A stretch of DNA of 64,000 nucleotides from Zhengitettix transpicula (taxonomy: Eukaryota; Arthropoda; Insecta; Orthoptera; Tetrigidae). Shown here piece after piece: positions 1 to 12,368 of this stretch. The stretch's first letter is position 1. The number at the start of each line of letters is the position of its first letter. The stretch spans positions 65,158,509 to 65,222,508 of the forward strand of contig CM073594.1 of NCBI GenBank assembly GCA_037074705.1, given 5' to 3'. A model generated the notes under the pieces. The model was given only the letters and a program-made list of their open reading frames with translations, made no database searches and was not told the DNA's origin. A program made the translations under genes and the position numbers.

Positions 1-1640
1 TATTTTTTGAATGAGAAAAGCTCTGTTAATGGTCGTTTGTTATAGCTTATTAAAAAATTGTGAACGGGGAACAGCGAAAGAGCCAAGAAAAGGATTGGCA
101 CACGTTTTACGGTGACACCAAACAGAAAAACAAGTTAAACCGCATAAGAAATTAGTGTCTAATAAGCCGCGTTTAGTAGAGAATCTACATCGTTTGTCAT
201 ATCTCATGCTTTTCTGTCATTTTACCAGTAGAGAAGAATGCGAGTTGAACTTACATTTGAGACAAAGAGCGCCGCAGAACAAAGCGACTAGAGTTGTAAT
301 TAATTACTTTTACATTAAGAGGAGGAAAACCCTCGTAAGCTTTGCCTCGTTGTGTCGAGCTTCATAAATTCTTAAAACGTAATTACCAGCAAGTTTCCGT
401 GTCGTTTCAAATATTCACCGGTTTCCTTTTAAATGAGCCCGCACGTTCTAAAGCTCTGGACGCATAAAAAAAATATATCTATAACTGAGCTTTAAACGTT
501 CACGAGGACTTACACATGCCACTCTAATCCTATGTTATCATTTAATACATATGTGATGTTATGAACGCACTCTAGCACGTTACGTGACTGAATCTTCAAT
601 CACTACCTTCAGTGCTAAAAATTGTGTGAATAAAAATTTCTTAGGCTTTAACTAAAAATAATTATTTTTAATTATATATGTAAAAGGATCGTGACTTTAG
701 ATTGGTTAAAAAGGACATATAAGAACAGTTTTTATAAAATCCTGAAACTGTTGAAAGAAAAAGATCTCTAAAAATTGGTACTTAGGTCAGTAAATGAATT
801 TAGAAAAGAATATGAAGGTATGGTAGCAAGAAGGATGCTTTTAAAAAGACTTCGGAGATGTAGTATTAAAAAAATACGGAAGGAATTGGGAGTAAGATTA
901 AAGAATAAATCAAAACCGCAGAGCAAAGACACAAGGGAATAGGTGAGCTATTAGATAATAAAGAGCGAAGGTGAAAAAGTGAAAAACAAAATTAAAATTT
1001 GGCAATACAATAAATTGTAAGAAATTGATGGAAACCGCGCGAATAGTCTGTCCCATGTAGCGGGAGTTCCTTTGAGAAAAGACTGTCAACTTAGCCTTTA
1101 GTTAATGTTAAAGGAGACGGGAAGATAATTATGAAAACAAAAGAAGAGCTGAAGGACCTACTCAGTCGGCGCACGCAATTCTGGGAACTGTATTCCATAA
1201 AGAAACAACGCCAAGACAATCATTTTATCTGCTGGCGAAGAAGAGAACTGGAGTGGGTTTTACGGACGTTGACTAAATTAAGGCTGTTGCTTATTTGCCT
1301 GTCTTTATCCCTCGCTGCTTTGTTCTGCAACAGCGCCGACGACAAACGTTAAAATGAACACAGGAATTTCCTCAAGAGAAGTTCAAAAAGGAAAGGGCAA
1401 ATATTTTAAAATAAATGGGGTAATTGTCGGTGCTTTCGTGGTCCTTTAAAAGCGTTACAATGAACACTGGTTCTGTGTCCATCTTCAGCAGTGATTTCAC
1501 TCTATATTAACCTTTTTTATCGGTTCTCGTTCTGGACTTAAACGACATCACTTTGGTTCAGCCTTTTGGTTTGTCTTTCTTTTACTTTCCACCTTTTTAA
1601 AGTTCCGTTTTTTACTTATTGATTTTCTTTCTGTTGGAGT
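1..1640. other. Intergenic AT-rich DNA, nothing recognised
   Basis: No conserved protein, RNA gene or repeat is recognised. Short open frames here have no codon bias or family motif. The segment from about 740 to 1010 is purine-rich and could be a very old transposon, but no reading frame supports this. Confidence 0.6.
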
Positions 1641-1650
1641 CTCTACAGTT

Positions 1651-2200
1651 TTCCTTTTTTTTTTTTAGGGCAACAGGCTACATGAGGGTGATCCACATTG
1701 GGCAACTCCCCTTTAATAGCATAGGAAGGGATTAGAAAGGGGGGATGCGGAAGGGTAGAGGAAAGTAGCCAAGGGTTACTAGGGCCCCCGGGCTATGGTT
1801 TAAGGATCCTACCCGGCATTCGCCTAAAGAAATGCAGGGAAAACCCTAGAAAAACCTGCATCGGGTAGGTCGGGCATTTGGTACTTGTCCCACGTCCTTC
1901 CGATGACGGGAGAGGAGTTTGCTGTGGGGACGCAGTTTACCCCTCGCCATGCCTTGGCCTGTTTAGGAGGCAGCTGGCCGACTATTCCAATAGGAATAGC
2001 GGACAACTCTTGCCGTATGCCCAAGGTCTGCGACCCCGGAACATACACCTCTCAAAACAGACCGAGGTGCCTCGGCATGTGGGAACCTTAGTTCAAAAAA
2101 ACCAGAGAGATGTGAGAGCATCCCCAAAGGTAGCCCCCGCCAGAGCTCTCTGGGAAGGTTCACCTGCGAGAAATCCTCTCGCAGGCTTCCTTCCTCCACC
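1651..2200 (-). repeat. TAGCCTG-family repeat, copy A (near full length)
   Basis: Read on the minus strand, the unit begins with a short hairpin (GCCTGCGAGAG paired with CTCTCGCAGG), runs about 530 bp through blocks shared by every copy (for example CCGATGCAGGTTTTTCTAGG and CCCGGGGGCCCTA), and ends TGTAGCCTGTTGCCCTA followed by a poly-A tail, seen here as poly-T at about 1655-1666. The tail suggests retroposition. No tRNA-type A/B boxes or protein motif are clear, so it may be a SINE or the 3' end of an unidentified LINE. Several frames stay open in all copies because the copies are young, not because they code. Confidence 0.85.
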
Positions 2201-2208
2201 GAGTTTTC

Positions 2209-2756
2209 CTTTTTTTTTTTTTTTTTTTTTTGGGTAATAGGCTACATGAGGGTAATCCACGTTCTGGCAACTCCCCTTTAATAGCATAGGAAGGGACTTG
2301 AAAGGGGGGATGCGGTAAGGTAGAAGAAGGCAGCCAAGGGTTAACTAGGGCCCCCGGGCTATGGTTTAAGGATCCTACCCGGCAATTGGCCTAAAAGTGA
2401 TGCAGGGAAAAACCCTAGAAAACCTGCATCAGGTAGGTCGGGCATTTGGTACTTAACCCACGCCCTTCCGGTAGCGGGAGAGGAGTTTGCTGTGGGGTCG
2501 CAGCATTCCCTTCTCCGTGTCTCGACCAGTTTAGGAGGCAGCTGGCCGACTACTCCAATAGGAATAGCGGACAACTCTTACCGTATGCCCAACGTCTGCG
2601 ACCCCGGAACATACACCTCACAAAACTGACCGAGGTGCCTCGGCATGTGGGAACCTTAGTTCAAAACGGAGAGGAAAAGGCATACCCAAAGGTAGCCCCT
2701 TCGTATCTCTCGTAAAAGGTTCTACGTGCGAGAGAAAATCCCTCGCAGGTAGATCT
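2209..2756 (-). repeat. TAGCCTG-family repeat, copy B (second subfamily)
   Basis: Same unit and orientation as copy A. The poly-T tail (about 22 T, interrupted) is at 2209-2231 and the 5' hairpin is at about 2725-2750. The 5' block differs from copy A: it carries the GGAGAGGAAAAGGCAT version shared with copies at 17.1 and 31.8 kb, so at least two subfamilies are present. Unique DNA of about 45 bp separates it from copy C. Confidence 0.85.
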
Positions 2757-2812
2757 TCCTCATCCAATCAAACTTACTTGATCATATTTTTCGCTTATCA
2801 TCACCGAGTTTT

Positions 2813-3280
2813 CCTTTTTTTTTTTTTTTTTTTAGGGCAATAGGCTACATGAGGGTAATCCACTTAGGGCAACTCCCCTTTAATAGCATAGGAAGGGATT
2901 TGAAAGGGGGGATGCGGAAGGGTAGAGGAAGGTAGCCAAGGGTTAACTAGGGCCCCCGGGCTATATTTTAAGGATCCTACCCGGCATTCGCCTAAAGGAA
3001 TGCAGGGAAAACCTTAGAAAAACCTGCATCGGGTAGGTCGGGCATTGGGTACTTGTCCCACGCCCTTCCGATAACGGGAGAGGAGTTTGCTGTGGGGACG
3101 CAGCTTACCCCTCGCCATGCCTTGGCCTGTTTAGGAGGCAGCTGGCCGACTATTCCAATAGGAATAGCGGACAACTCTTGCCGTATGCCCAAGGTCTGCG
3201 ACCCCGGAACATACACCTCTCAAAACAGACCGAGGTGCCTCGGCATGTGGGAACCTTAGTTCAAAAAAACCAGAGAGATC
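2813..3280 (-). repeat. TAGCCTG-family repeat, copy C (5'-truncated)
   Basis: Poly-T at about 2815-2833, then the standard body. It stops inside the CCAGAGAGAT block without the 5' hairpin. It is nearly identical to copy A over the shared part. Confidence 0.85.
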
Positions 3281-3289
3281 CCGACCGAG

Positions 3290-3560
3290 TTTTCCTTTTT
3301 TTTTTTTTTTTTTAGGGCAACAGGCTACGTGAGGGTAATCCACTTAGGGCAACTCCCCTTTAATAGCATAGGAAGGGATTTGAAAGGGGGGATGCGGAAG
3401 GGTAGAGGAAGGTAGCCAAGGGTTAACAAGGGCCCCCGGGCTATATTTTAAGGATCCTACCCGGCATTCGCCTAAAGGAATGCAGGGAAAACCTTAGAAA
3501 AACCTGCATCGGGTAGGTCGGGCATTGGGTACTTGTCCCACGCCCTTCCGATAGCGGGAG
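3290..3560 (-). repeat. TAGCCTG-family repeat, copy D (3' half only)
   Basis: Poly-T at about 3296-3312 and the 3' half of the unit. It breaks at the CCGATAGCGGGAG block and runs directly into the next poly-T tract, so roughly the 5' half of the unit is missing. Confidence 0.8.
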
Positions 3561-3824
3561 CCTTTTTTTTTTTTTTAGGGCAATAGGCTACATGAGGGTA
3601 ATCCACTTAGGGCAACTCCCCTTTAATAGCATAGGAAGGGATTTGAAAGGGGGGATGCGGAAGGGTAGAGGAAGGTAGCCAAGGGTTAACTAGGGCCCCC
3701 GGGCTATATTTTAAGGATCCTACCCGGCATTCGCCTAAAGGAATGCAGGGAAAACCTTAGAAAAACCTGCATCGGGTAGGTCGGGCATTGGGTACTTGTC
3801 CCACGCCCTTCCGATAGCGGGCCT
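3561..3824 (-). repeat. TAGCCTG-family repeat, copy E (3' half only)
   Basis: Almost base-for-base the same as copy D and broken at nearly the same internal point. D and E therefore look like a local tandem duplication rather than two separate insertions. Confidence 0.8.
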
Positions 3825-3861
3825 ATTTCTTTCCTTTTCCTATTGGTTCTTCTTCCAAGTA

Positions 3862-3990
3862 AGCCTGCGAGAGGATTTCTCGCAGGTGAACCTTCCCAGA
3901 GAGCTCTGGCGGGGCCTACCTTTGGGGATGCTCTCACATCTCTCTGGTTTTTTTGAACTAAGGTTCCCACATGCCGAGGCACCTCGGTTC
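3862..3990 (+). repeat. TAGCCTG-family repeat, copy F (5' fragment, opposite strand)
   Basis: 5' hairpin and first about 125 bp of the unit on the plus strand, ending at the GCACCTCGG block. It lies head to head with copy E across a 37-bp T/C-rich spacer. Confidence 0.8.
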
Positions 3991-4288
3991 TTCTTCTTTT
4001 TTTACTGAGACAATGGTAAAGAAGATCAATACGGCGTTTAATAACATAATGATCCTTGAAATTTACCCCATTTTATTTTAAATGTTTTTATTAAACGATT
4101 ATTACACGTTCCATACATGTATACTTAAATACCTGACGGTTAATGATGGATCATGAAGGGCATTGATTGATTGAGAGGATGCGTAATGTATGAGAATTAA
4201 ATTTTAAACTACTAAAATACTTGCAACATTAAATTGATTGTCGACTGGTTCAAATTTCACAGTTATCACAAGTTCTTTATTTTGTTTA

Positions 4289-4309
4289 TTTGACTGAGGG
4301 AGTCGTTTA
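4289..4309 (+). repeat. 21-bp motif, copy 1
   Basis: Core GACTGAGGGAGTCG flanked by TTT and TTTA. It matches the copies at 5370 and 6198 over 21 bases, while the flanks do not match. The core has GACT/AGTC dyad symmetry. Function unknown. Confidence 0.7.
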
Positions 4310-5369
4310 TAAATATTGTAATAATTATATATAAATATGAAAGTGGTGTTTCTAAATCAAATAACTTAAGTGAAAACTATTAAACAAGATTTATTAACAA
4401 TTTTAAAACAAGTATAAAATACACAAAATATTTGGGATCTCAGGGTCTTGAACTGGGTTTGATAAATGGAAGAATTTATATAATCAAAATTACATTTACC
4501 TTTTATGGAAATCAATGCGTCTGAACATAGACGAAATTTGTTGCGGAAGAAATAATACTAAAGATTGAATTAAACAATTTCAATTTTATCAAGAATTAAG
4601 GATCTCATTTTATCGATAATTAAATAATTAAAGAACGATCTGACTTTTATCTTTTAAACACGGTTTACAAATGATTTTAAAGTTTTTCTCTACTTACGGC
4701 AGCCCAGGTCTCATTTTAGCTTTTCGTGCACAATTTTGGGGATATCACTGATTCTAAGTACTCACAGACTCTAAATGTTCTAATTAGCGTAGTTTGTTAG
4801 TTGGTTTAAAATAAATTTGTCGATTCTCGATGATTTACTGCAAACTGGATTCGTAGATCTCGTGAGTCATGTTGAAAATGCCACTCACTGGTTTTGTCTG
4901 TTGACTCAAGATTGATTTAGTTTCTGCAATTTGATATAACAGCGTACATATTACTGGAACACATTCTCTCGTTCTTTAAATTAGACCTTTTTCATTCCCG
5001 CTGCTGACTGACTAAATTGTTCAACTTTTCGTGTATTAGAATTTTGTGCTCTTTACACCTCGCCGTTCATTGCCTGACTGTTCGTTCGTCTCGCAAGTTT
5101 TGAGCGCGTAGAAGCTTCTCGACTCATCAACAATGTTTTCTTTGCCTTGCCGGTTTGTTGCGGCGTCCGCTCTATATCCACTAATAATGAGTCCTCTACA
5201 ATTCAACTTTTCAATTAGAACAATGTCTTAATTACCAATTAGTACAATATATATTGTAATGAATTTTCTTATGCTTTGGAGAACAACGTTTGAGGGTCCT
5301 TGGACGTCGCATGCTAAATTTATTGAATGTAAATGGTCGTTTTTAGAGAGCAAACGCGGTCATACATAT

Positions 5370-5390
5370 TTTGACTGAGGGAGTCGTTTA
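5370..5390 (+). repeat. 21-bp motif, copy 2
   Basis: Identical to copy 1 over 21 bases; flanks unrelated beyond a few A/T. Confidence 0.7.
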
Positions 5391-5640
5391 TTAAATATTT
5401 TTATTTGGATGCGGTTTCCATATTTCTTTGGCTGAGTTGTTGCATTACTGTCAGGGAGATTGAAGTTGCGATTGTCGTCTGGAGATAGGAATTCCTTGAG
5501 GATTAATTTATTTAGCTACTCGCTGATATATTGTCACTGGAATTAAATGTTTTCCATCACTTCACCAACTTCAGTGTCAGTTCATTATTTCATGGGCTGA
5601 AAAAACGCACTGCGTCAGTCTTTTTAGTTAATAATATTAA

Positions 5641-6120
5641 TAACATGTAACAGTTGTTATACATCCTGCACGATCTCTGCAATATATTTGTTTCGCCTAG
5701 TAGATCTCGAGGTTCTGCCACAGAGGAAAGCCCCATATCATTGACTTCTAAAAGAGCCGATACCATTAGTGCGCTGTCTCTCCTTTCACGGCTCTCACAT
5801 TCTATCTCGTCTGCGGCGCTTGTTCCTCTCGGGAAAGTCTCGCCTCGGCTTTGAGCGGCGGGGAGGAGGAATAAATATCATCTCTGGAGGAGTAGCGGCA
5901 CGTGGCAACACTGTCGAGGCCCCGCGCTATCAATTATTATAGTCTCTCGTGAGGTGACGTCACTAACGAGAGTTATCACAAACAGGCCCGTCAGCGGTAC
6001 GCCCATAGGCAAGCGCCAGTGAAGCGGCGCCACGCAGTGTTGCCAACCCGCAAGGAGTTTCTCACTGTGCATGCTTGTGCCAATAAGGCGGACAAACAAC
6101 ACTCGCACTATTTCTTCGTA
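5641..6120. other. GC/CpG-richer patch, possible regulatory DNA
   Basis: This segment stands out from its AT-rich surroundings. It contains an exact CRE palindrome TGACGTCA (5955-5962) and short inverted matches GGCAACACTG/CAGTGTTGCC at about 5898 and 6037. Open frames exist on both strands but none resembles a protein. A promoter or enhancer is possible and unproven. Confidence 0.3.
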
Positions 6121-8280
6121 AACTCCTAAATAATTAGAATAACGTCTGACGGTTTAAGTGTTGCTTTCCGTTATGAATAATTTATAAAACAGTTATGTAA
6201 ACGACTCCCTCAGTCAAATTCAATGTTTCTTCCTTTCCGTTTGAGCGACGATTAATCTAATGTAGTAAACCAAAGATAACAATCTATGGACCATACCTGT
6301 TACTTATTTGTCTTTGAATTTGCGGATATGTACGACTGAAGCTTTCTTGCGACATGCCCTTATATATTTGTTTTAGAGAGACTCGCATGCTGTGGATTAA
6401 TATTTCCCCCCTATTGTTGCTGTGCCAACAAGGAGAGAACAATTACGATATTTTACAGATCCCGTCAGCCGCAGAAGTCGATGGAATTCAGTTTTCATAA
6501 TAGATTCACATTAGATCTGCCCCCCCCCCCCCCTCGTGGAACCGTTCCAGAGATAAGAAAGCGCCATTAAAAGCTCGTAAAGGTGGAACAATTGACGTCA
6601 GGGAAGACTCGGCGACGTTTCTCTCCCCTAATCTGCTTGATATTTGCTTGTGATCAGAAATTATATCCGGTGGAGAGGGAAATATACTTTGGACATCCAC
6701 TATTAGACGTCGTTAATTAAATGAAGATCATCTCTGAATGTCGTATTGAAAATTATTCTAGTTGGAAAAAAATAATGACCGACGTTTTGTTTCCAAAAAG
6801 CAAAACCAGTGTGTGTATGACGTCGCAACATGGCCGCCGTATAAATTTTCCTTAGGTTAGCTCAAGAGCCCGTGCACGTGTGACGTTGCCAGCTCGCTGA
6901 AGTAAAGTCGTAAACATTGGACCGAAGTTTTCTCGAAAGTTTAAAAATCTTCGGAACAAGAAAATAAATAAGTTTCTTAAAAATGTAAAAAAAATATTGA
7001 AAAAACAATGAGCTGTGTGTGAATTAAACCTCTAACAGTGACAATTCAGAAAGAATTTGAAAAAGGATAAAATAATGAATGTGCCTTATTTAAGAAAAAC
7101 ATTTTTTTCAACACGACGTAAAGCTTCATGTGATTATGAAAAAATTAATTAATTTTCTCTAAGTGATCAGTGCAAAAAGTGTATTATTAAACAAATATTA
7201 TTAAAGAAAAATGTAATTAATACCATAAAATACATAAAATTTCTCGACAATGGTGGTGAAATATTCGTATAAGTATTTTTCGGGTATTTTGTTTGTTTGG
7301 GTGATGGGGAAGATAAGGTGAAATAAGGACGAGAAAAGTACGGAGAGAAATCAACGAGAAAAACGAGAGAAAAACAGAGAGAATAAACGAACTGGACACA
7401 TAAAGCGGACAGGTTTATTGATCATCGAATTAATAAATCATCCTAAAGAAGAAGTGGATAGTAAGATAAATGTAGAGTGAAGGTAGATGTTACGTTTCGT
7501 CTTTTCTTCCTCAATCCTCAGGCTATTGAACATCCAAAAAATTCTTATAAGAAAAGGAGAGATTAATGAGCAAAGCTTGATTAAATTAACATTCGATGTG
7601 ACTCAGTTACTTCTGTTAGGTTTCCGGGTCGATTGACATCTCTTACGGTATCCCAAAAAGGAAGGAAAAAAGTTGTTTGCCTCTCAGCATTGTCCTACAG
7701 AAAGAAAAATATTTTAACTGGAAAAAGCTGAGTTGAAAAATTTTAGGAGATCGAATATTTTTTTGCTTTCAAAGAGGCTAAAATAGGAATTCTGAAGTCA
7801 TTTCTGGAACAATCAAAGTCAATCCAAGAGCGGACATTTATAAAGCGAGTGGTCATGGTAATGAGAAAGAGGAGCGGTCACGGTAGGAATTATCATAATA
7901 TTCGAGAATGAGGTATTAAATAAGAAAATCTGGGAACTAAATTCGTGTGTAGGGGATTTAAGCAAGTAAACTGTTCAAGAGGGACTGAGTAATGTTTCAG
8001 AGTGCAGTGTTTAATAGTTGATGTACTCCCCGTAGGGCAGTGAGCGGCTCTGGTTCAGGTATAGGTTTTTCGAGGGTTGTTTTCCTCGTGTAGTCCGCCC
8101 CCTCACTTCCTTAACACTCGTGTTAATTAGAATCACCCCCAGTGTATTTTCCTTTGCTCGACGCTGTTTGGTTTACATGTTAACGACGCCCCTTGGCGAC
8201 AGAGGCGCTGCTTTACATCTCATCTCACATCCTCACCGAAACACGTCACGTCGTAGGATACAGGAGTCTCGGAAATTCAG
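6121..8280. other. Intergenic DNA, no gene seen
   Basis: Contains a run of 14 C (6520-6533), one CRE palindrome (6593-6600) and AT-rich sequence. No family-level protein similarity or RNA structure was recognised. Confidence 0.5.
6198..6218 (-). repeat. 21-bp motif, copy 3 (inverted)
   Basis: Reverse complement of the copies at 4289 and 5370, identical over 21 bases. Confidence 0.7.

Positions 8281-8284
<4 letters not shown>

Positions 8285-8311
<27 letters not shown>
8285..8311. repeat. (AT)n microsatellite
   Basis: Uninterrupted AT dinucleotide run of about 27 bp. Confidence 0.95.
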
Positions 8312-8319
8312 CAAAATAC

Positions 8320-9364
8320 AGTGAATAGGAATAATACAAGACGAGTGTTTCTATCAGTAATTTAGAGTAGAGCAGGCGCCATTACTTGTGAGAACTTTGT
8401 ATTGAGCTTGCGTGATGCTCAACTTCCACAAACTTTGATTAGACACGAAGAAGGTTACTGGATTAAGTAACCACCAAATTAATCAGCCAGGTGCCGAATT
8501 TAATATGGAAATAGGTAGTAGACACGTTACCCTCATGTTAGTAGCTTGCTTCAAAATTATTATAAATTATGAAACAGGCCAGACTATGCCAGGAACATCA
8601 CGGACACATAAACATATTTTCTTGAAGTAGCCGAGAAAAAAAATTCAGGCCCGTAACAGTTAATTGTCCGTTAATATTAAATGGAAACAGCTTCCAGGTA
8701 GTTACACAACTCCTTTAAACACGAAGGTAAGCCGTAGTGTCTTGAGGACCACGACTGTCGATCAAGCAGCAAAGCGAGTCACGTCGTCAGCAGTAGTTGT
8801 GGCTGGACGTCCTTGTTCGGCATTACTGGTATTCTTATTGGGGAACTTTGATCTAATTCGGTTGCAAACGGACTCATGTTTACTTCGAAAACAACGCAAA
8901 AGCGAACTAAAGCTGCGATCGTCCGTCAGTGTCCTGCTACTGGTATCTCTGGATTCTCATCTCATCTGCAGAGAAGAGGAATAAAAAAAATCCGCTTCCA
9001 TCACTACACAGCCTTTTCAGAATAAAACTTTACAGTTCGTTATGACGTTTCCTATTTCGTTTGATTAATGTTTTGCTAATCGTTCAAGCAAAGTTCATAC
9101 GAGTCAGTCGGCAGACAACTTTGTCAACTTCGATAGAGTTCATATTATGTTATATTAATGTGTAAACCAGTTTGAACGCAAGTCACTACACAGACTTGTA
9201 AGCGAACCAATTTCGCCACAATTTCGAGTCTTACGTTTTCAAAGAAGCAGATTATAAAAATTCTTCGTTAATGCATTTTTTAAGATTTTTGTGTGTACAT
9301 TTAACTGACGAATTACGGTAGAAAACGTGTTATATATATTTATATTAACAAATTAGCTCAGTGC
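8320..9364. other. Intergenic DNA, no gene seen
   Basis: The longest open frame (8664-8984) lacks an ATG start and has no recognisable motif. No repeats were recognised. Confidence 0.5.
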
Positions 9365-9369
9365 ATGGC

Positions 9370-10490
9370 GTTTCCCGGGCATTTATTTAAAACCTGGAGT
9401 AGGGATTGATTCCACACTAACGTCGAGGTAAACACTTCTATTAATCTGCATCAATAACCCCTCGGCGTATAACTCCAAATAAACCACGAAGATGACTGAC
9501 ATTATTCGGAAACTCTCATACTACATAAAATAAAGAGTCTAAAAATCAAGACGATTTAAAACAGTAAAAAATACTTGATAACTTAACAAAGTCTAAAATT
9601 ATTCCCGGAACATTAAAGGAGTAAAGAAATAAAACCATTGACTAAGTAGATACCAAAATATAGCACGTACCACAAGAAAATCAAACATTTAACCGGTGAC
9701 TTAAGAGGGGAAAAACTATTCCCGGCAACCTTTTCTCAATCGTGTCCACCTCCACGAAGACGGACATAAAATTTCATCAACCAATGCGAGATTTAAACTC
9801 GACGACTCCTATAACTCCGGAATCGACACTAATATCGGTCTTTTTAAAATTATTCTTTATGAGAACCCCTTTCCACCACCACCTGAACCACAGTTGTGCT
9901 TCCCTCCCATGCTTTTCAAGTTTAAAATTAAACACTTAAGACTTCAAAAATTACACTATCAAAATTAAGCAACCCAGGAAACGCTTTATTCGTCGTTTAG
10001 GAATGTTTTTAAATTCCATCCCCTCCACCCCACAACTAGAGGCGGCAGACCCCTCAGAGTTGTTGCTGGATCGTAAGTAACTTGTGTATAAAGTTTGGTA
10101 GAAATTTGTCAATGCGTTTAAGATTGAAAACGGAAATTGATTTTACCTCTTCCGCCCCCACGTCTAGGGGATGAACTATAACATAACTGAGATAGTGAAA
10201 GTCTGAATTAAATTCATGAACAACTATAACTCTGGATTTGACACCAATATAGGTTGTTCGCGTTTAGTTTATCTAACGCCTGTCAACCCACTCCGTTAAT
10301 AGTGTTTTAAGCGGGTGAAATTGTACACAAAAAACATCAGGAAGAAAGTATTAATAAGTAAAAATCAATGCTATTATTAGCCGTTTTAGCATGTTTCACC
10401 AAAGTTTCATAGCAATCGGATTAATGGTTTAGGAGTGCATAGGGGACACACAGAAAGATATTCATATATATTATAATTTTTTTTTGAATT
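9370..10490 (+). repeat. Dispersed repeat, CCCGGCG family, long copy
   Basis: The 5' end carries a variant of the family's GCCCGGCGTTGCCCGG motif (here GCGTTTCCCGGGC at about 9388). Internal blocks such as CCTATAACTCCGGAATCGAC (around 9810) and TGCTGGATCGTAAGTAACTTG (around 10067, quoted in part) match the copy at 61.2 kb. The 3' end has the ATCGGATTAATGGTTTAGGA block followed by AGTGCATAGGGGACACAC and an A/T tail, matching the minus-strand copy at 49.1 kb. It codes for no protein I recognise; class not assigned. Confidence 0.65.
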
Positions 10491-12368
10491 TTGCATGGCG
10501 TGTTAAAGAATATAGATTGTAGTTAGGATTATGCTTTTAAGTGCAAATGAAAGTAATTCACAAAACAGTCAGTTTATGGTATTTCTACATTCAGTATGTA
10601 TTTCTTTGTATCCTGAGACCTTTTCCAACATGGCGTCTGTTGCTTTTAATTAATGGTAAAATGTGAAACCTTTTGCAGCCCAGAGGACTCGAGGGAATAT
10701 CACTCACGGACGTCACTACGTATAATTTTCTAAGGCAATCATCTCCTTCACCCTAAAATGGCGGCGTCTCGAGTGTTTTAAAGTTTCTCCCTTGAGCGTC
10801 GCAAAGATTGCTTTCTAGAAGACCTCACCACCACTAATTTTCTTGCAGAGGGTGGTGAGACGGAGGAGAAAACGTCTGGGCGTGCAGTTAATCTTGAGGG
10901 CACGTAGCCTCCATTAGGAGCCAACCAGAATTCATATTCATGGAGCCCAGGAAAAGGGGGCGAGACTCGTTAATTCAGCAAGTCTAAGACCTCGCTGGAC
11001 ACACCAAGGGAATGTGCCAAGACCCGGTTCTCCGGTGATTTATTACCTCGAGCCAAGGATGCTCATACCGTTGTTTGTGTATTCTTTATAGACATTTAAA
11101 CGCGTCGACATATTTTTAAAAATACAGAGAAGTAAATTTTTTTGGGGGGGGGGGGTGAGAAACTTACCCTAGCATAATTAGAATTGTAGTTAAAAAATTT
11201 GTTAATTCGTGCTATAGACTTCTTTCTGCACACGCAAACAGGGATCGTGACGTCACGGTGAGAAATGTCGAATTAATTCAATTTCCGGGACTAATATGAA
11301 TAAATACCCGGTCAACACCATGAACACAATAAAATAATCATGTGGAAGTTATTGAGATGTTTTTAATTTGTAAATTAATAAGAAAATCGCCAGAACAGCC
11401 TCACAAGATTTTTATTCGTGTATCTCCGGTCCTTTATTTAGTGCTTTAAATTTCATTCATATAATACATTATAATATACTCGATAAATATTTGTGTTTAT
11501 TATAGCTAACGGATGAATATGGCGAGTGCCAGAGCCGGAAGCTACTAAATAAAGAATTGGAGATTAATTAATAAAACTGTTGTGAGAAAAAAAATAGTTT
11601 AAAGAACAGCCTGAAATATAATATTTCTAGATATTTCTGTGAGTCTGTACAGAGGTCAACGAATCTACCATTCAATACACGTCAATAATCATAAATAAAA
11701 CACTGACGTGGCGTTAGAAGGGGGAAGAAAACGTCACTATAACTTTAATTTCCATGTTTTATTTCTACTTTCTCGACGTGGCCTGCAAAGTTTCCCTAAA
11801 CTTTAAGGGAAGACTACCGTGTGAGTTCAATGGAATAGAATTATTCTCTGAGGTTAATTGTTTTTGGATTATTAACCTTAAACGTTGAATATGGAGAATA
11901 ATGGTAAATTTCACCTTATTATTTTAGCTAATATTTTTCTTCAGTTGTTAGATATTCAGGGTGTATTCTCCTTTTACGATTTTTAAGTGAATATTATTTT
12001 GTATTTTTAGTTACGTCGGACAGGCAAAATTACGTTGTTCCCGTTTTTGTAGTTATGTTCACATTAACTTGTAATTGTGTATAATGGTAGTTTATAATAA
12101 TTAATTCGTAATTTTATTCTACTTCCTTATTCGATGATTAATGGTACTAATAAATCTAATCTTTCTGTGTCTTTATATACACAGTACAGAAGTAAAGTCT
12201 TTAAACCGTTTATTATATGATGATTTAATTTGTATTCCATATTGACGTCGACAACAAGGAGAAATGTTAATGGTTACTTTTATACATCACACACGTCCAA
12301 TTCGTCATACATATTCGTAATTTGTAGCACAAAAGCAGTCCTAAACGAGTCTACGTTCACTTAGATTT
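10491..12368. other. Intergenic DNA, no gene seen
   Basis: Includes a moderately GC-rich stretch at about 10680-11060 without a convincing reading frame, a run of 12 G (11144-11155) and a CRE palindrome (11248-11255). AT-rich elsewhere. Confidence 0.45.

Larger units (their letters stand above)
3991..5640. other. Intergenic AT-rich DNA with two copies of a 21-bp motif
   Basis: No gene or known repeat is seen. The 21-bp motif centred on GACTGAGGGAGTCG occurs at 4289-4309 and 5370-5390 in the same orientation; a third, inverted copy lies at 6198-6218. Confidence 0.5.

Noticed and set aside
1824..3343. Several 60-119-codon frames on both strands, repeated with small changes at 17.2, 29.0, 54.9 and 55.3 kb
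   Set aside because: They are the same TAGCCTG repeat read in different frames. No frame shows coding-type substitution and all have stops in some copies.
1651..3990. Regular repeats with spacers suggested a CRISPR-like or satellite array
   Set aside because: Units are about 260-550 bp, A-tailed, and occur dispersed elsewhere; this is a retroposon-like repeat, and the context is eukaryotic.
8664..8984. 106-codon open frame
   Set aside because: No ATG at the start, no family similarity, composition like its flanks.
11144..11155. Poly-G and poly-C runs (also 6520, 22933) as regulatory G-quadruplex sites
   Set aside because: Single homopolymer runs without the spaced G-tract pattern; probably replication slippage.
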